Positions 51,010 through 61,044 of a DNA stretch of 64,000 bases are shown here, piece by piece. This stretch comes from Clostridia bacterium (lineage in GTDB: Bacteria; Bacillota; Clostridia; Lachnospirales; Lachnospiraceae), in the NCBI GenBank assembly GCA_910575625.1, contig CAJTFD010000006.1, positions 1 through 64,000 of the forward strand, written 5' to 3'. The notes beneath the pieces were generated by a model. That model ran no database searches and was not told the DNA's origin. It was given only the letters and a program-made list of their open reading frames with translations. Made by a program: the position numbers and the translations under genes. Numbering within the stretch: position 1 is the first letter of the stretch; each line of letters begins with the position of its first letter.

Positions 51010-52291
51010 CTTCCCGCAATATATAGAGTCCCTGTATGATCGCCAGCATGATGACCGTGGTCAGCGCGGAGCTGCCCCCGTAGCTCACCAGAGGCAGGGT
51101 GATCCCCGTCATCGGGATGAACTTCGTCGCCCCGCCGATGTGCAGGAACACCTGGAACGCATATTCCGTGCCGAGACCCAGCGCGATCAGTTTATAAAAT
51201 GGGTTTTTGATCTGTAACGAGATGTTCACGATCATCAGGAAAAAGCTCATACAGATCAAGATCAGGCAGATCGCAAAGATCCCGCCCAGCTCCTCGCAGA
51301 TGGCTGAGAACACGAAATCCTCATCCGCCACCGGGATGCTCTCCGGCGAACCCTGGAACAACCCCATCCCAAACCAGCTCCCCGTGCCGATCGCGAACAT
51401 GGACTGCACGATCTGGTATCCTTCCTGTTCGTAGACCGTAAACGGCCTTTTCCACGCAGTCACCCTCTCCTGCACATGGCCGAAGAGGAAGTACGCGATC
51501 ACAGAGGCCACCGCCCCTCCTGCCATCCCGCCCACGAAATAGAGCGGCTTGCGGGTCACCACATAGATCATCACCAGGTACGTGATGAAAAACACCACCG
51601 CACTGCCCAAGTCCCGGGACATGACCAGGATCAATACATGCAGCCCCGCCACCACCGTCGCCCGCACCACCTGGGGAAAACTGGCGTCCTTCCATAATAG
51701 CGAAGCCATGAAAAAGACAAAGATGATCTTGATGAACTCCGAGGGCTGCATGCCGAACAGCGTCAGCTTCGCGCCGAACGTGGTCCGCCCCAGGACGAAC
51801 ACAGCCGCCAGCATCACCACGCCCACCGCCGCGTAGATCCAGGTCAGTTTTTTTAAGAAGCGCATCTTGCGGATCATCACCGGCACCACCAGCGCCAGGA
51901 TACTCCCGACTGCAGCGATCATGAACTGCCGCTGTGCTTTTTCCATGTTCAGCCTGCACAAGATCACCAGGCCGATGCTCAGCAGCATGCACATATTGTT
52001 GACCAAGAGCATGGACGCTTTCTTATAGAGCATCCGGTACGCGATCTGCATAGCCGCCACATACAGCAGCATCTCGCCATAGAACATGACCATGCGGATC
52101 GTCCCGGTCTTTAAGAACATCACCAGATAACTCAAAGTCAGGAACAGTATGATCACCGCCAGCTGCTTCCCCAGGAGCACATTCTGCCTGTGCGCCTCCC
52201 GCCCCCGGAACATCTGGAAGCACTGCAGGGTATACAAGATCACTAAGATCACCAACAGATATTTTGATAATTCTACGATTATATTGACCAC
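50939..52291 (-). CDS. SEDS glycosyltransferase (FtsW/RodA/SpoVE family)
   Basis: 450 residues, about ten membrane spans; MSRDLGSAVVFFITYLVMIY (catalytic Asp region), QSMFAIGTGSWFGMGLFQGS and FIPMTGITLPLVSYGGSSAL are family signatures. Polymerises peptidoglycan glycan strands with the PBP encoded next. The tail EEIGP overlaps the PBP gene. The pairing suggests elongation or sporulation rather than the main divisome, but this cannot be decided from sequence. Confidence 0.92.
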   Translation of the reverse strand: MVNIIVELSKYLLVILVILYTLQCFQMFRGREAHRQNVLLGKQLAVIILFLTLSYLVMFLKTGTIRMVMFYGEMLLYVAAMQIAYRMLYKKASMLLVNNMCMLLSIGLVILCRLNMEKAQRQFMIAAVGSILALVVPVMIRKMRFLKKLTWIYAAVGVVMLAAVFVLGRTTFGAKLTLFGMQPSEFIKIIFVFFMASLLWKDASFPQVVRATVVAGLHVLILVMSRDLGSAVVFFITYLVMIYVVTRKPLYFVGGMAGGAVASVIAYFLFGHVQERVTAWKRPFTVYEQEGYQIVQSMFAIGTGSWFGMGLFQGSPESIPVADEDFVFSAICEELGGIFAICLILICMSFFLMIVNISLQIKNPFYKLIALGLGTEYAFQVFLHIGGATKFIPMTGITLPLVSYGGSSALTTVIMLAIIQGLYILREDEDEELEKIRRALEQNAQEEIGP

Positions 52292-52299
52292 TTTGTCAC

Positions 52300-54432
52300 C
52301 TATTCCACTCCACGTTTCATATGTCCTTTTGTAAAAGTAAATCCTTCCGGTCCCTGTCCCCTTAAAAAGGCCTCCGCCACCTTGCGGGTCTGCGCCCCGC
52401 TCTCCAGGGTAAATGACAGGAAATATCGATACAGGCCCATCCCTCGCAGCGTATCCTGATACCCCGGCAATCCATAGGGCAGGCTGTTATAGATGATATT
52501 ATAACAAAGATCACAGCAGCACTGCACCGGAAATTCTTTTTTATATCGGTCTTTCAGGACCAGGATCCGGCTCTTGCCGTCGCATTTTTTTGTATTTTTC
52601 TGTATGCATTGGGCGGAGAGCATCAGCGGGATATGGCCGTACACCATCATGTAACTCTGTGCATTATCCCTGTGGGCGAGCTCTTTTTGATTCAGCTCAA
52701 ACGGTACCATAAATGCCGCCGCCCCCTGCTCCCTCCAGAACTCCACAGCCCTATCATTGTACGTATAAAGCCCCGCGTCCAAATGACAGATCCCGGCCCA
52801 GCCTTTCCCTGCCAAAAAGGCGAAACTCTCCAGGTTCCGCACAAGGAACCCTTTACAGCCATAGGAGAGCGCCTGGGAGCAAGACTGGAAGACACCATCC
52901 AGATCCCGCGGACGGATGATATGGGGCAGCGCCAAAAACCATTCCCTGCGCTGGGCCAGATCCTGGAAATACGCTCCGCCCTGCTGCCCGCAGATCTGCT
53001 CAAATAACGGGATCGGCAGATACAGCTCCCGGATCTTATCCATGGAGGCCAGCGCCTTCCACTGGGCCAGGGTCTCGCAGGAAGCTGCCATGACCACGTC
53101 TTTTGCCTCTGCCTTTACGCCCACCCGATCCTTTTTGGTATTTTTTTCCGTTAAGATCTTGGTGCCAGATACCCCGCCTGGCCGCCTGAACTCCTGCAGG
53201 ACCTTCTCTTCCAGGGCCCGGATCCCGTCCCGGCGCAGACTGTTCAGCTGACTGACCGGGATGAACAGATCCTCCTCCATATCCAGGCGGAGTTCTCCAA
53301 ACTCAAAAGCCGTATCCCCCGTCCTGCGTATCTGTCCCAGGATGCGTTCCCGGTCGATGGGCTGTTTCGCCGCCCGCTCCGGCACGCTGCCCATGACCGT
53401 CGCCGTGTATCCGCCGGAAGATACTTCCAGTATAGCACGGGAATCCGAAGATAACATTAAATAACCCTTAATTTTTTCTTTCCTTTTTCTAATTTTTACC
53501 GGGCATGTCCCGGTCTTCTTCTCATTCTTGAACGTGATCATCGACGGACCCGGGCTCCCTTTGAGGTAACCTGTGCAGAATCCGCCCCGACTGAACAGGT
53601 CTTTCAGGAAATCTTTATCCCTTTTTAACGTCTCCGGATCCCAGTCACGCCCTTCCAGGCAAAGATCCAGATACTTGCGGTATATGGATGTCACCCCGGC
53701 CACATACTCCGGCTGCTTCATCCGGCCCTCGATCTTCAATGAGTACACCCCGGCTTTCAGGATCTCCGGGAGCAGCTCCAATGTGCAGATGTCCTTCGGG
53801 CTTAACAGCTGGCCTTTTTTGTCCCCGGCCTGATAAGTCAATCTGCAGGGCTGGGCGCACCGCCCCCGGTTGCCGCTCCTGCCGCCCAGCATGCTGCTGA
53901 ACAGGCACTGGCCGGAATAACTGTAACACAGCGCCCCGTGGACGAAAGCTTCTATTTCAAGGGAAGTCCCCTCCCGGATCTGCCGCAGCTCCCCAAGAGA
54001 CAGTTCCCGGGCCGCCACGATCCGGACGGCCCCCGCCTCCTCCAGCATCCGCGCACTATTTACCCCTGTGATCCCCATCTGGGTGCTGGCATGGATGGGC
54101 AGATCTGGGAACCGTTCCCGGACAAAAGCGAACACCCCCAGATCCTGGACGATCACTGCATCCAGCCCCTGTTGATATAAAGGGGACAGATAGTCCTCCA
54201 GCTGGCAAAAGAGTTCTTTATTTTTCAAAAGCGTATTGACTGTCAGATACAGTCTGCACTTTCTCAGATGTACATAGTCAACCGCGCGGCACAGCTCCTC
54301 CACGCTAAGATTTGGAGCATAAGCCCTGGCTCCAAAGAGCGGCCCGCCCACATAGACAGCATCCGCCCCCGCACCGATGGCTCCCTCCATCGCCTCCCAG
54401 GAACCGGCCGGCGCCAATAATTCCGCATCCAT
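52300..54432 (-). CDS. U32-family protein with DUF3656 (RlhA-like)
   Basis: About 710 residues. The N-terminal U32 domain has ELLAPAGSWEAMEGAIGAGA, the signature EAFVHGALCYSYSGQCLFSS and GNRGRCAQPCRL (cluster cysteines), then EGRMKQPEYVAGVTSIYRKY. The long C-terminal part is DUF3656-like with CDLCYNIIYN. E. coli RlhA of this architecture hydroxylates 23S rRNA C2501; a similar RNA-modifying role is inferred. Start: ATG 54432, 10 nt after AGGAGG. Confidence 0.88.
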   Translation of the reverse strand: MDAELLAPAGSWEAMEGAIGAGADAVYVGGPLFGARAYAPNLSVEELCRAVDYVHLRKCRLYLTVNTLLKNKELFCQLEDYLSPLYQQGLDAVIVQDLGVFAFVRERFPDLPIHASTQMGITGVNSARMLEEAGAVRIVAARELSLGELRQIREGTSLEIEAFVHGALCYSYSGQCLFSSMLGGRSGNRGRCAQPCRLTYQAGDKKGQLLSPKDICTLELLPEILKAGVYSLKIEGRMKQPEYVAGVTSIYRKYLDLCLEGRDWDPETLKRDKDFLKDLFSRGGFCTGYLKGSPGPSMITFKNEKKTGTCPVKIRKRKEKIKGYLMLSSDSRAILEVSSGGYTATVMGSVPERAAKQPIDRERILGQIRRTGDTAFEFGELRLDMEEDLFIPVSQLNSLRRDGIRALEEKVLQEFRRPGGVSGTKILTEKNTKKDRVGVKAEAKDVVMAASCETLAQWKALASMDKIRELYLPIPLFEQICGQQGGAYFQDLAQRREWFLALPHIIRPRDLDGVFQSCSQALSYGCKGFLVRNLESFAFLAGKGWAGICHLDAGLYTYNDRAVEFWREQGAAAFMVPFELNQKELAHRDNAQSYMMVYGHIPLMLSAQCIQKNTKKCDGKSRILVLKDRYKKEFPVQCCCDLCYNIIYNSLPYGLPGYQDTLRGMGLYRYFLSFTLESGAQTRKVAEAFLRGQGPEGFTFTKGHMKRGVE

Positions 54433-54456
54433 CCGATACACACCTCCTTACCAGAT

Positions 54457-54544
54457 CATTTTGCCCAATCTCACAGCAATGAACAGACGTTTCACCGCCG
54501 CCCATCGTCCTGCCGCCTGCCGGGACTTTCACAGTAAATGAAAC
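54457..54544. repeat. Interspersed repeat copy B (longest copy)
   Basis: Combines two blocks seen separately elsewhere. On the minus strand it reads CATTTACTGTGAAAGTCCCG plus GCAGGCGGCAGGACGATGGG (copy A block), then ACGTCTGTTCATTGCTGTGA and GATTGGGCAAAAT (copy D block). It lies between zapA and the U32 gene. Confidence 0.7.
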
Positions 54545-54602
54545 GGGGCCGTCTTCTGCATCTACCAAGACAGCCCATCCGATCCATACTGTGATCCTTT
54601 TT

Positions 54603-54959
54603 TTAACGTTCCAATCTTTTATGGAGCTTTTCCTTTTCCTGCTCCAGCTCTTCTATCTTCATCTTCAGAGAGACCAACTCATGCTTCAGGTCGTACATCT
54701 CCTGATCCTTCTGGCTCAATTCCTGCTCCAGGACCTCGGCCTGCTTCTTCGCTTTAAAAAAATCATCGCTGATGTTCAGGCTCAACAGCATATGCTTTGT
54801 CTCCATGGGCTGCCTGGCGTATCCGGGGAGTTCGTTGAATTCTTCCAGTTTCCCATTCATATAATTGGCGACCTTGTGCAGATAATCTGAACTCTCGTAC
54901 CCTCCAAGGGTGATCACCTTCCCTCCAATGACTACCTGCGCCGTATTTTTGCCTGCCAT
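54603..54959 (-). CDS. zapA: Cell division protein ZapA
   Basis: 118 residues: VVIGGKVITLGGYESSDYLH, KVANYMNGKLEEFNEL, then a long coiled coil (from about residue 65, QAEVLEQELSQKDQEMYDLK) to the end. Bundles FtsZ filaments at midcell. The coiled coil makes it longer than typical ZapA, as in many Clostridia. Confidence 0.9.
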   Translation of the reverse strand: MAGKNTAQVVIGGKVITLGGYESSDYLHKVANYMNGKLEEFNELPGYARQPMETKHMLLSLNISDDFFKAKKQAEVLEQELSQKDQEMYDLKHELVSLKMKIEELEQEKEKLHKRLER

Positions 54960-55024
54960 CCCAAGCCTCCTCTTATCCTGCTCGTATCCCTGTCATTTTT
55001 TCCTCTGTTCACGAAAGCCCGGCT

Positions 55025-55043
55025 CCGGGACTTTCACAGTATA
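55025..55043. repeat. Interspersed repeat copy C (core only)
   Basis: Minus strand TATACTGTGAAAGTCCCGG contains the same ACTGTGAAAGTCCC core as copies A and B. It lies upstream of zapA. Confidence 0.45.
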
Positions 55044-55075
55044 TTATAATCGAAATCTTCCAAAAAACAACCTTT

Positions 55076-56074
<999 letters not shown>

Positions 56075-56159
56075 CTGTCAAAACCTTTCCATCCCGATAT
56101 CTTCCTGACTCCATGCAGACTGTATGTCGATCCCGTCCAAACACCATTGGATCTTTATT

Positions 56160-56768
56160 TCAGACCATCTGCTTTAAAGCCGCCCGCAGCAGATCTTCCA
56201 CATCCATATCGCCTCCCGCGGATACCTGCCGCACCGCTTTCAACGCCTCCGTACGGCCATATCCCAGGGCCACCAGGGCTTCCACCGCCTCCTGGGCAGC
56301 CTCCGGCTCTCCCGTTGTCTGGCCTGATGCTCCCCCTTCGGAAAACTTCTGTTCAAAAGCATCTTCCAGACGCAGCTTGTCCTTTAACTCCAGGATGACT
56401 TTCTGCGCTGTCTTCTTTCCGATCCCCGGCGCTTTGGCGATCGCCGCCGCGTCGTCCGAGAGAACGGCAAAACTCAAGTCCTCCCATGAAAAATAAGACA
56501 AGATCCCCATCGCCGCTTTCGGTCCGATCCCGCTCACACCTAAGAGGAGCCGGAAGACCGACAGGTCGTTTTTTGTAAGGAAACCGTAGAGCTGCATGGC
56601 ATCTTCCCTTATATTCAGATAAGTATGTATGATCCTCTCTTCCCCTGTCCGGCCCATCCGTTCCAGCACAGAACCGGGCATGAAGATGCGGTAGCCAATG
56701 TTCCGGCACTCCAATATGATGCTGTCTTTATCCACTTCTGTCACTGTGCCTTTTAAATATGCGATCAT
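56160..56768 (-). CDS. ruvA: Holliday junction DNA-binding protein RuvA
   Basis: 202 residues: MIAYLKGTVTEVDKDSIILE, the helix-hairpin-helix pair (LLGVSGIGPKAAMGILS and KAPGIGKKTAQKVILELKDK) and a C-terminal RuvB-binding domain (ALVALGYGRTEALKAV). Complete. An 85-nt gap to ruvB. Confidence 0.96.
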   Translation of the reverse strand: MIAYLKGTVTEVDKDSIILECRNIGYRIFMPGSVLERMGRTGEERIIHTYLNIREDAMQLYGFLTKNDLSVFRLLLGVSGIGPKAAMGILSYFSWEDLSFAVLSDDAAAIAKAPGIGKKTAQKVILELKDKLRLEDAFEQKFSEGGASGQTTGEPEAAQEAVEALVALGYGRTEALKAVRQVSAGGDMDVEDLLRAALKQMV

Positions 56769-56801
56769 GGGCGGTCTCCTTTACGCTGTTTCCATAAACA
56801 G

Positions 56802-56830
56802 ATTCTACCATACCCTCGGGTAGATTTCAA
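56802..56830 (-). promoter_or_regulatory. ruvA: Sigma-A promoter of ruvAB
   Basis: Minus strand TTGAAA (56825-56830), a 17-nt spacer and TAGAAT (56802-56807). No Gram-positive LexA box (CGAAC-N4-GTTC) is visible. The rest of the gap 56769-57022 only adds the leader of the divergent ebsC-like gene. Confidence 0.8.
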
Positions 56831-57022
56831 CTCTATCCATAGGGCATTTCGTTAACCGGATGATCAGATATCCACATCAATATGATCTACGATATCTTCC
56901 TCTAACGGACTACCGATCATGATCCCTGCACAAGATCCACCCTTATCCGAAGGATGCCTCTTGCACTCCCCGGCAGTTTATGATAATCTCTATCCTGCAG
57001 ATCACACTACAAGGAGGATAAA

Positions 57023-57490
57023 ATGTCCATAGAACGCGTGAAAACATATTTCCAGAAATACGGGATACAGGAGAAGATCCAAGAGTTCGACGTATCCAGC
57101 GCCACCGTTGAGCTGGCCGCAGCAGCACTGGGTTGTGAGCCGCAGCGGATCGCAAAATCCCTGTCATTCATGGCTAACGGACATGCCCTGTTGGTCGTAG
57201 CCGCCGGGGATGCCCGGATCGATAACCGTAAATACAAAGAACAGTTCCACACGAAAGCAAAGATGCTCTCGGCGGAGGAAGTGGAAAACCTGGTCGGCCA
57301 TGCGGTGGGCGGCGTCTGCCCCTTTGCGGTAAAGGACGGCGTGGATATCTATCTCGATATATCCCTGAAACGGTTCACCACTGTATTTCCCGCCTGCGGC
57401 AGTTCCAACAGCGCGATCAGACTCACGATCCCGGAACTGGAGGAATATTCCGGATATGTGGGATGGGTGGATGTCTGTAAAGGATATTAA
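57023..57490 (+). CDS. YbaK/EbsC-family aminoacyl-tRNA deacylase
   Basis: 155 residues: VELAAAALGCEPQRIAKSLS, FMANGHALLVVAAGDARIDN, AEEVENLVGHAVGGVCPFAV and FPACGSSNSAIRLTIPELEE. The family edits mischarged tRNA (Cys/Ala-tRNA-Pro) in trans. AAGGAGG precedes the ATG. Isolated plus-strand gene. Confidence 0.9.
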   Translation: MSIERVKTYFQKYGIQEKIQEFDVSSATVELAAAALGCEPQRIAKSLSFMANGHALLVVAAGDARIDNRKYKEQFHTKAKMLSAEEVENLVGHAVGGVCPFAVKDGVDIYLDISLKRFTTVFPACGSSNSAIRLTIPELEEYSGYVGWVDVCKGY

Positions 57491-57506
57491 GGCATGATCG
57501 GAACAT

Positions 57507-57547
57507 GAAGGGGGCAGCCTGGATACCATTTCCAGACTGCCCCCTTC
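57507..57547. terminator. Bidirectional hairpin between convergent genes
   Basis: GAAGGGGGCAG/CTGCCCCCTTC 11-bp perfect stem extended by CTGG/CCAG with mismatches. U-runs are poor on both sides, but the position between convergent ebsC-like and alr genes fits a terminator. Confidence 0.6.
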
Positions 57548-57560
57548 ATATCCACTTATA

Positions 57561-58688
57561 TCACTTATATACCCGCGGCACCCGGGCCGTTATATCGCAG
57601 GCAAATTCATAATTAAACCGACCGCTCAGATCCCCCAATTCTTCCATCGTGATCCGCGCGTCGCCGTCTTTTCCGATGAGCGTCACCATATCCCCCACCT
57701 GTGTCTGCGGGATATGGGATACATCCACCATAAACTGGTCCATACAGACCCGGCCCAGTATGGGCGCTTTCTGGCCATGCAGCAGCACGTACCCTTTGTT
57801 TGAAAGGCCCCTGGGATATCCGTCCCCATAACCCACCGGGACCGTGGCGATCCGCATCTTCTGCGGTGTGACATAAGTCCCACCGTAGCTGACGGGCACC
57901 CCCGCCTCCACGTCTTTTACATACACGACATGGCTCGTCAATCCCATCACTGGCCTGATCTGGATCTTATCTGTATACACCTCATCCGAGGGAAATAATC
58001 CGTACAAAATGATCCCTGCCCGCACCAGATCCAGATTGGCCGCCGGATAGTTCATGATCGCGGCGCTGTTGGAGCAATGGCGGTATTTGATATGCACCCC
58101 CGCCGCCTCCAACGCATCCGCGAAAGCCTGGTACCGCTCAAACTGGTCCAGCAGCGGTCCCTGCTCATACTCGTCCGCCCGGGCAAAATGGGTGAACAGC
58201 CCCGTCACATGCAATCCTGGCAGAGCCGCGATCGCGGCGCACATCTCGATCCCCTCCGCGCTGTCCGAAGATCCGATCCGGGTCATCCCCGTATCCACCG
58301 CCAGATGGACTTCCATACACCCCTGCTGGGCGCAGGCGGCCTTTGACATCTTTTGGGCCATCTCCAATGTAAAGACTGTGAGGGTCACCTTTTCCCTGCA
58401 CAGACGGGCATAGTCCTCCTCGAACGTATAACCTAAGATCATGATCGGTTTACGGATACCCGCCTCCCGCAAGTCATACGCTTCTTCCGCCGTGGCCACC
58501 GCAAATCCCCACAGATAGTCCAGACCTTCCACTTTCCTGGCGATCGGCACAGCTCCATGCCCGTATCCATCCGCCTTGATCACCGCAACGATCCGTGTAC
58601 CTTCCGCTGTGCCCTCATGGATCTGCTGCAGATTCCACAAGACTGCATCCAGATCCACATGGGCACACACTCTGCGATGTTCTTCCAT
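57561..58688 (-). CDS. alr: Alanine racemase
   Basis: 375 residues, PLP fold-III: AHVDLDAVLWNLQQI, PLP lysine in VAVIKADGYGHG (Lys38), HCSNSAAIMNYP, catalytic Tyr in SYGGTYVTP, GDGYPRGLSNKGYVL and GRVCMDQFMVD. Makes D-alanine for peptidoglycan. Start: ATG 58688 with GGAGGT 7 nt upstream; the 27-residue extension upstream lacks a ribosome site. Confidence 0.95.
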   Translation of the reverse strand: MEEHRRVCAHVDLDAVLWNLQQIHEGTAEGTRIVAVIKADGYGHGAVPIARKVEGLDYLWGFAVATAEEAYDLREAGIRKPIMILGYTFEEDYARLCREKVTLTVFTLEMAQKMSKAACAQQGCMEVHLAVDTGMTRIGSSDSAEGIEMCAAIAALPGLHVTGLFTHFARADEYEQGPLLDQFERYQAFADALEAAGVHIKYRHCSNSAAIMNYPAANLDLVRAGIILYGLFPSDEVYTDKIQIRPVMGLTSHVVYVKDVEAGVPVSYGGTYVTPQKMRIATVPVGYGDGYPRGLSNKGYVLLHGQKAPILGRVCMDQFMVDVSHIPQTQVGDMVTLIGKDGDARITMEELGDLSGRFNYEFACDITARVPRVYK

Positions 58689-58819
58689 ATTCTCCACCTC
58701 CATCTCTCCCCGTTTCAAGGTCAGATACAGCGGGGTATCTGACCCTCGCGGCAGTCGCCGGATATCCATGCAGGCATGGCTACTCGGTCCGTTTCTTGGC
58801 GGGGACCGACTGCCTGTCC

Positions 58820-59689
58820 CTACCTGACATCCCCCAGGAAAAACAATGCCACCGTCCCCGGACCGGAATGGGCCCCGATCGTCGCACCCACATAGTTGAT
58901 GATGACCGTCTGTATCGGATAAATATCCTTTACTTTTTTCTCCACATAACGGGCATCCTCCTCGCAGTCCCCATGGCTGATGAAGATCGTATCACAACTG
59001 GATGCATAGGGACCGATCCGCTCCTGCATGCCGTCCACCAGGGCCTGCAGGGATTTTTTCCTCCCCCGCACTTTTCCGATCGCTACCAGTTTTCCCTCAT
59101 CGTCCACATGGAGCACCGGCTTGATGTTCAGCATGCCGCCCACGATCGCGGTGGCTTTCGACACCCGCCCGCCCCTGTGCAGATGGTCCAGATCGTCCAC
59201 GGTAAACAGATGCACCAGGTTTTTCCGGTGGCTCTCCAGCCACTGGACGACTTCTTCCATGGACTTTCCGGCTTCCTTCAGTTTCACGGCATGATAGACC
59301 AAGAGCCCCTGGCCCAGGGACGCACACAGAGAATCCACCACCAGGATCTTCCGCTGGGGGTATTTCTCCGACAGGTCTTCCGCCGCCACACAGCAGCTGG
59401 CATAGCTCCCGCTCAGGCCCGAAGAAAACGCGATATGCAGGATGTCTTTTCCCTCTATCAGATAGGGCTCCATCAATGCCCGCGCGGCCTCCGGATTGAC
59501 CTGGGCCGTGGTGGGCATGGCTCCCGCCCGCATCCGGGCATAAAACTCCGCCGTGGGCAGAAAATCCTCCTTTGTGTACGTCTGTCCGTCTATGCTGTAA
59601 CTCAGATAGGTACATCCAACCTGATATTTTTGGTAAAACTCCTCTGGCAGATCCGAATTGTTGTCTGTGGTGATCACATATCCATCCAT
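58820..59689 (-). CDS. DegV-family fatty-acid-binding protein
   Basis: 289 residues: MDGYVITTDNNSDLPEEFYQ, YLSYSIDGQTYTKEDF, AMPTTAQVNPEAARALMEPY, then IAFSSGLSGSYASC and HRGGRVSKATAIVGGMLNIK. Members bind fatty acids (FakB group) for FakA-dependent phosphorylation. No fakA is adjacent. The 131-nt gap to alr holds no gene. Confidence 0.9.
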   Translation of the reverse strand: MDGYVITTDNNSDLPEEFYQKYQVGCTYLSYSIDGQTYTKEDFLPTAEFYARMRAGAMPTTAQVNPEAARALMEPYLIEGKDILHIAFSSGLSGSYASCCVAAEDLSEKYPQRKILVVDSLCASLGQGLLVYHAVKLKEAGKSMEEVVQWLESHRKNLVHLFTVDDLDHLHRGGRVSKATAIVGGMLNIKPVLHVDDEGKLVAIGKVRGRKKSLQALVDGMQERIGPYASSCDTIFISHGDCEEDARYVEKKVKDIYPIQTVIINYVGATIGAHSGPGTVALFFLGDVR

Positions 59690-59738
59690 ACAAAGCCCTC
59701 CATCCCTCTTTCATGTACCTACTATCATACTACATTTC

Positions 59739-60908
59739 TTACTTCTCTGCCAGTATTTCCAGGGCTTTTTTCAACTGGGTATCTTCCCTGCCCTCCGCAT
59801 CCATCTCCACTTTCTCATCCGGCTCGATGCCCACCCCATGGATATTGATGCCGTTGGGCGTATAATAATTGGATATGGTCAGCTTCAGAGCGCTGCCGTC
59901 GCCCAGATCCTTGATGGTCTGCACCACCCCTTTTCCGTAGGTAGTCGTCCCCACGATCGTACCGATCTGATGGTCTTTGACCGCACCCGCGAAGATCTCC
60001 GAAGCGCTGGCGCTGTTCCCGTTGACCAGAACGACCAGTGGGATATCCAGCGGTGACTCTCCGTCACAGAGTTCTTCTTCCCTCTTTCCGTATTTATCTT
60101 CTGTGTATACGATCAGTCCTTTGGGGAGGATGGTCTCCAGCACATCGCAGACCGATGTGAGCAGTCCGCCGGGATTATCCCGCAGATCGATCACCAATTT
60201 CTCCATCCCCTGCTCTTCCAGGTCCAGTCTGGCTTCCTGATACTGTTCAAAGGTCACATCCGTAAATTCATAGATAGCCAGATATCCCACACCATCTTCC
60301 AGCATCTCATGGCTGACCACCGGGATGTGCACCTCTTCTTTTGTGATGTCAAATTCCAGGTAATCCTTCTCCCCCTCCCGGGCGATCGTCAGATGGACAG
60401 GGTTGATCTCGGGATCTTTGATCTTCTTCACCACCGTGGTGAGGTCCATATCCAGGACTTCCTCATCGTTGACCTTATAGAGCACATCCCCGGCTTTTAA
60501 GCCCGCCTGTTCCCCGGGCGCGCCCTCGTAGCAGCGGTTCAGAGTGACCAGGCCGTCCTCCCCCTGCTGCATGACCACACCGATCCCCTCGTAGTGGCCT
60601 TGGGTCTCCTCAGTGAGGGAACTGTACTCCTCGATGGTATAATAACGGGAATAGGGGTCGTTCAGCCCCGCCACCATCCCCGCATACATCCCCTCCTGCA
60701 TCGCTTCCGCGTCCACGTCGTTGAGGTAATATGTATCGATGAGGTCGCTCAGGTAGCTGATCTTATCCATACTCTCCCTGCCCGTCAGGGCCTCCTTTGA
60801 CCTGGGCTGGCCCATTGTCATATACATATAAAAACCTCCGGCAGAGACCAGCGCCATCAGCAGAAGACCCAACAAAAAACCTTTGAAAAATTTTCCGCGA
60901 CTTTCCAT
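59739..60908 (-). CDS. S41-family C-terminal processing peptidase (CtpA/CtpB type)
   Basis: 389 residues: N-terminal membrane anchor (about 9-30), PDZ domain (about 95-180; GIGVVMQQGEDGLVTLNRCY), peptidase domain with DLRDNPGGLL, catalytic Ser in NGNSASASEIFAGA and Lys in TTYGKGVVQT. Extracytoplasmic protease. In spore-formers a relative (CtpB) cleaves SpoIVFA, but this gene sits next to ftsEX, a common housekeeping arrangement. Confidence 0.92.
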   Translation of the reverse strand: MESRGKFFKGFLLGLLLMALVSAGGFYMYMTMGQPRSKEALTGRESMDKISYLSDLIDTYYLNDVDAEAMQEGMYAGMVAGLNDPYSRYYTIEEYSSLTEETQGHYEGIGVVMQQGEDGLVTLNRCYEGAPGEQAGLKAGDVLYKVNDEEVLDMDLTTVVKKIKDPEINPVHLTIAREGEKDYLEFDITKEEVHIPVVSHEMLEDGVGYLAIYEFTDVTFEQYQEARLDLEEQGMEKLVIDLRDNPGGLLTSVCDVLETILPKGLIVYTEDKYGKREEELCDGESPLDIPLVVLVNGNSASASEIFAGAVKDHQIGTIVGTTTYGKGVVQTIKDLGDGSALKLTISNYYTPNGINIHGVGIEPDEKVEMDAEGREDTQLKKALEILAEK

Positions 60909-60952
60909 GCCTACTCCTTGTCATCTTTTTTTCCGAACGAAGATCAGCGGGC

Positions 60953-60980
60953 TGGAGCATGTCTTAAAAATCATTCACGC
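60953..60980. repeat. Second relic of the MITE terminal repeat
   Basis: TGGAGCATGTCTTAAAAATC and ATTCACGC match the left end of the element at 9729 (TAGAGTATGTCTTAAAACCC, ATTCACGC) with few changes. It lies in the 136-nt gap between the ctpA-like gene and ftsX. Confidence 0.5.
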
Positions 60981-61044
60981 ACCCGCCCGCGACCTCGACG
61001 ATCTGTCACTGTCTATTACTATTTCTATCCAACTCTGCCGCTTT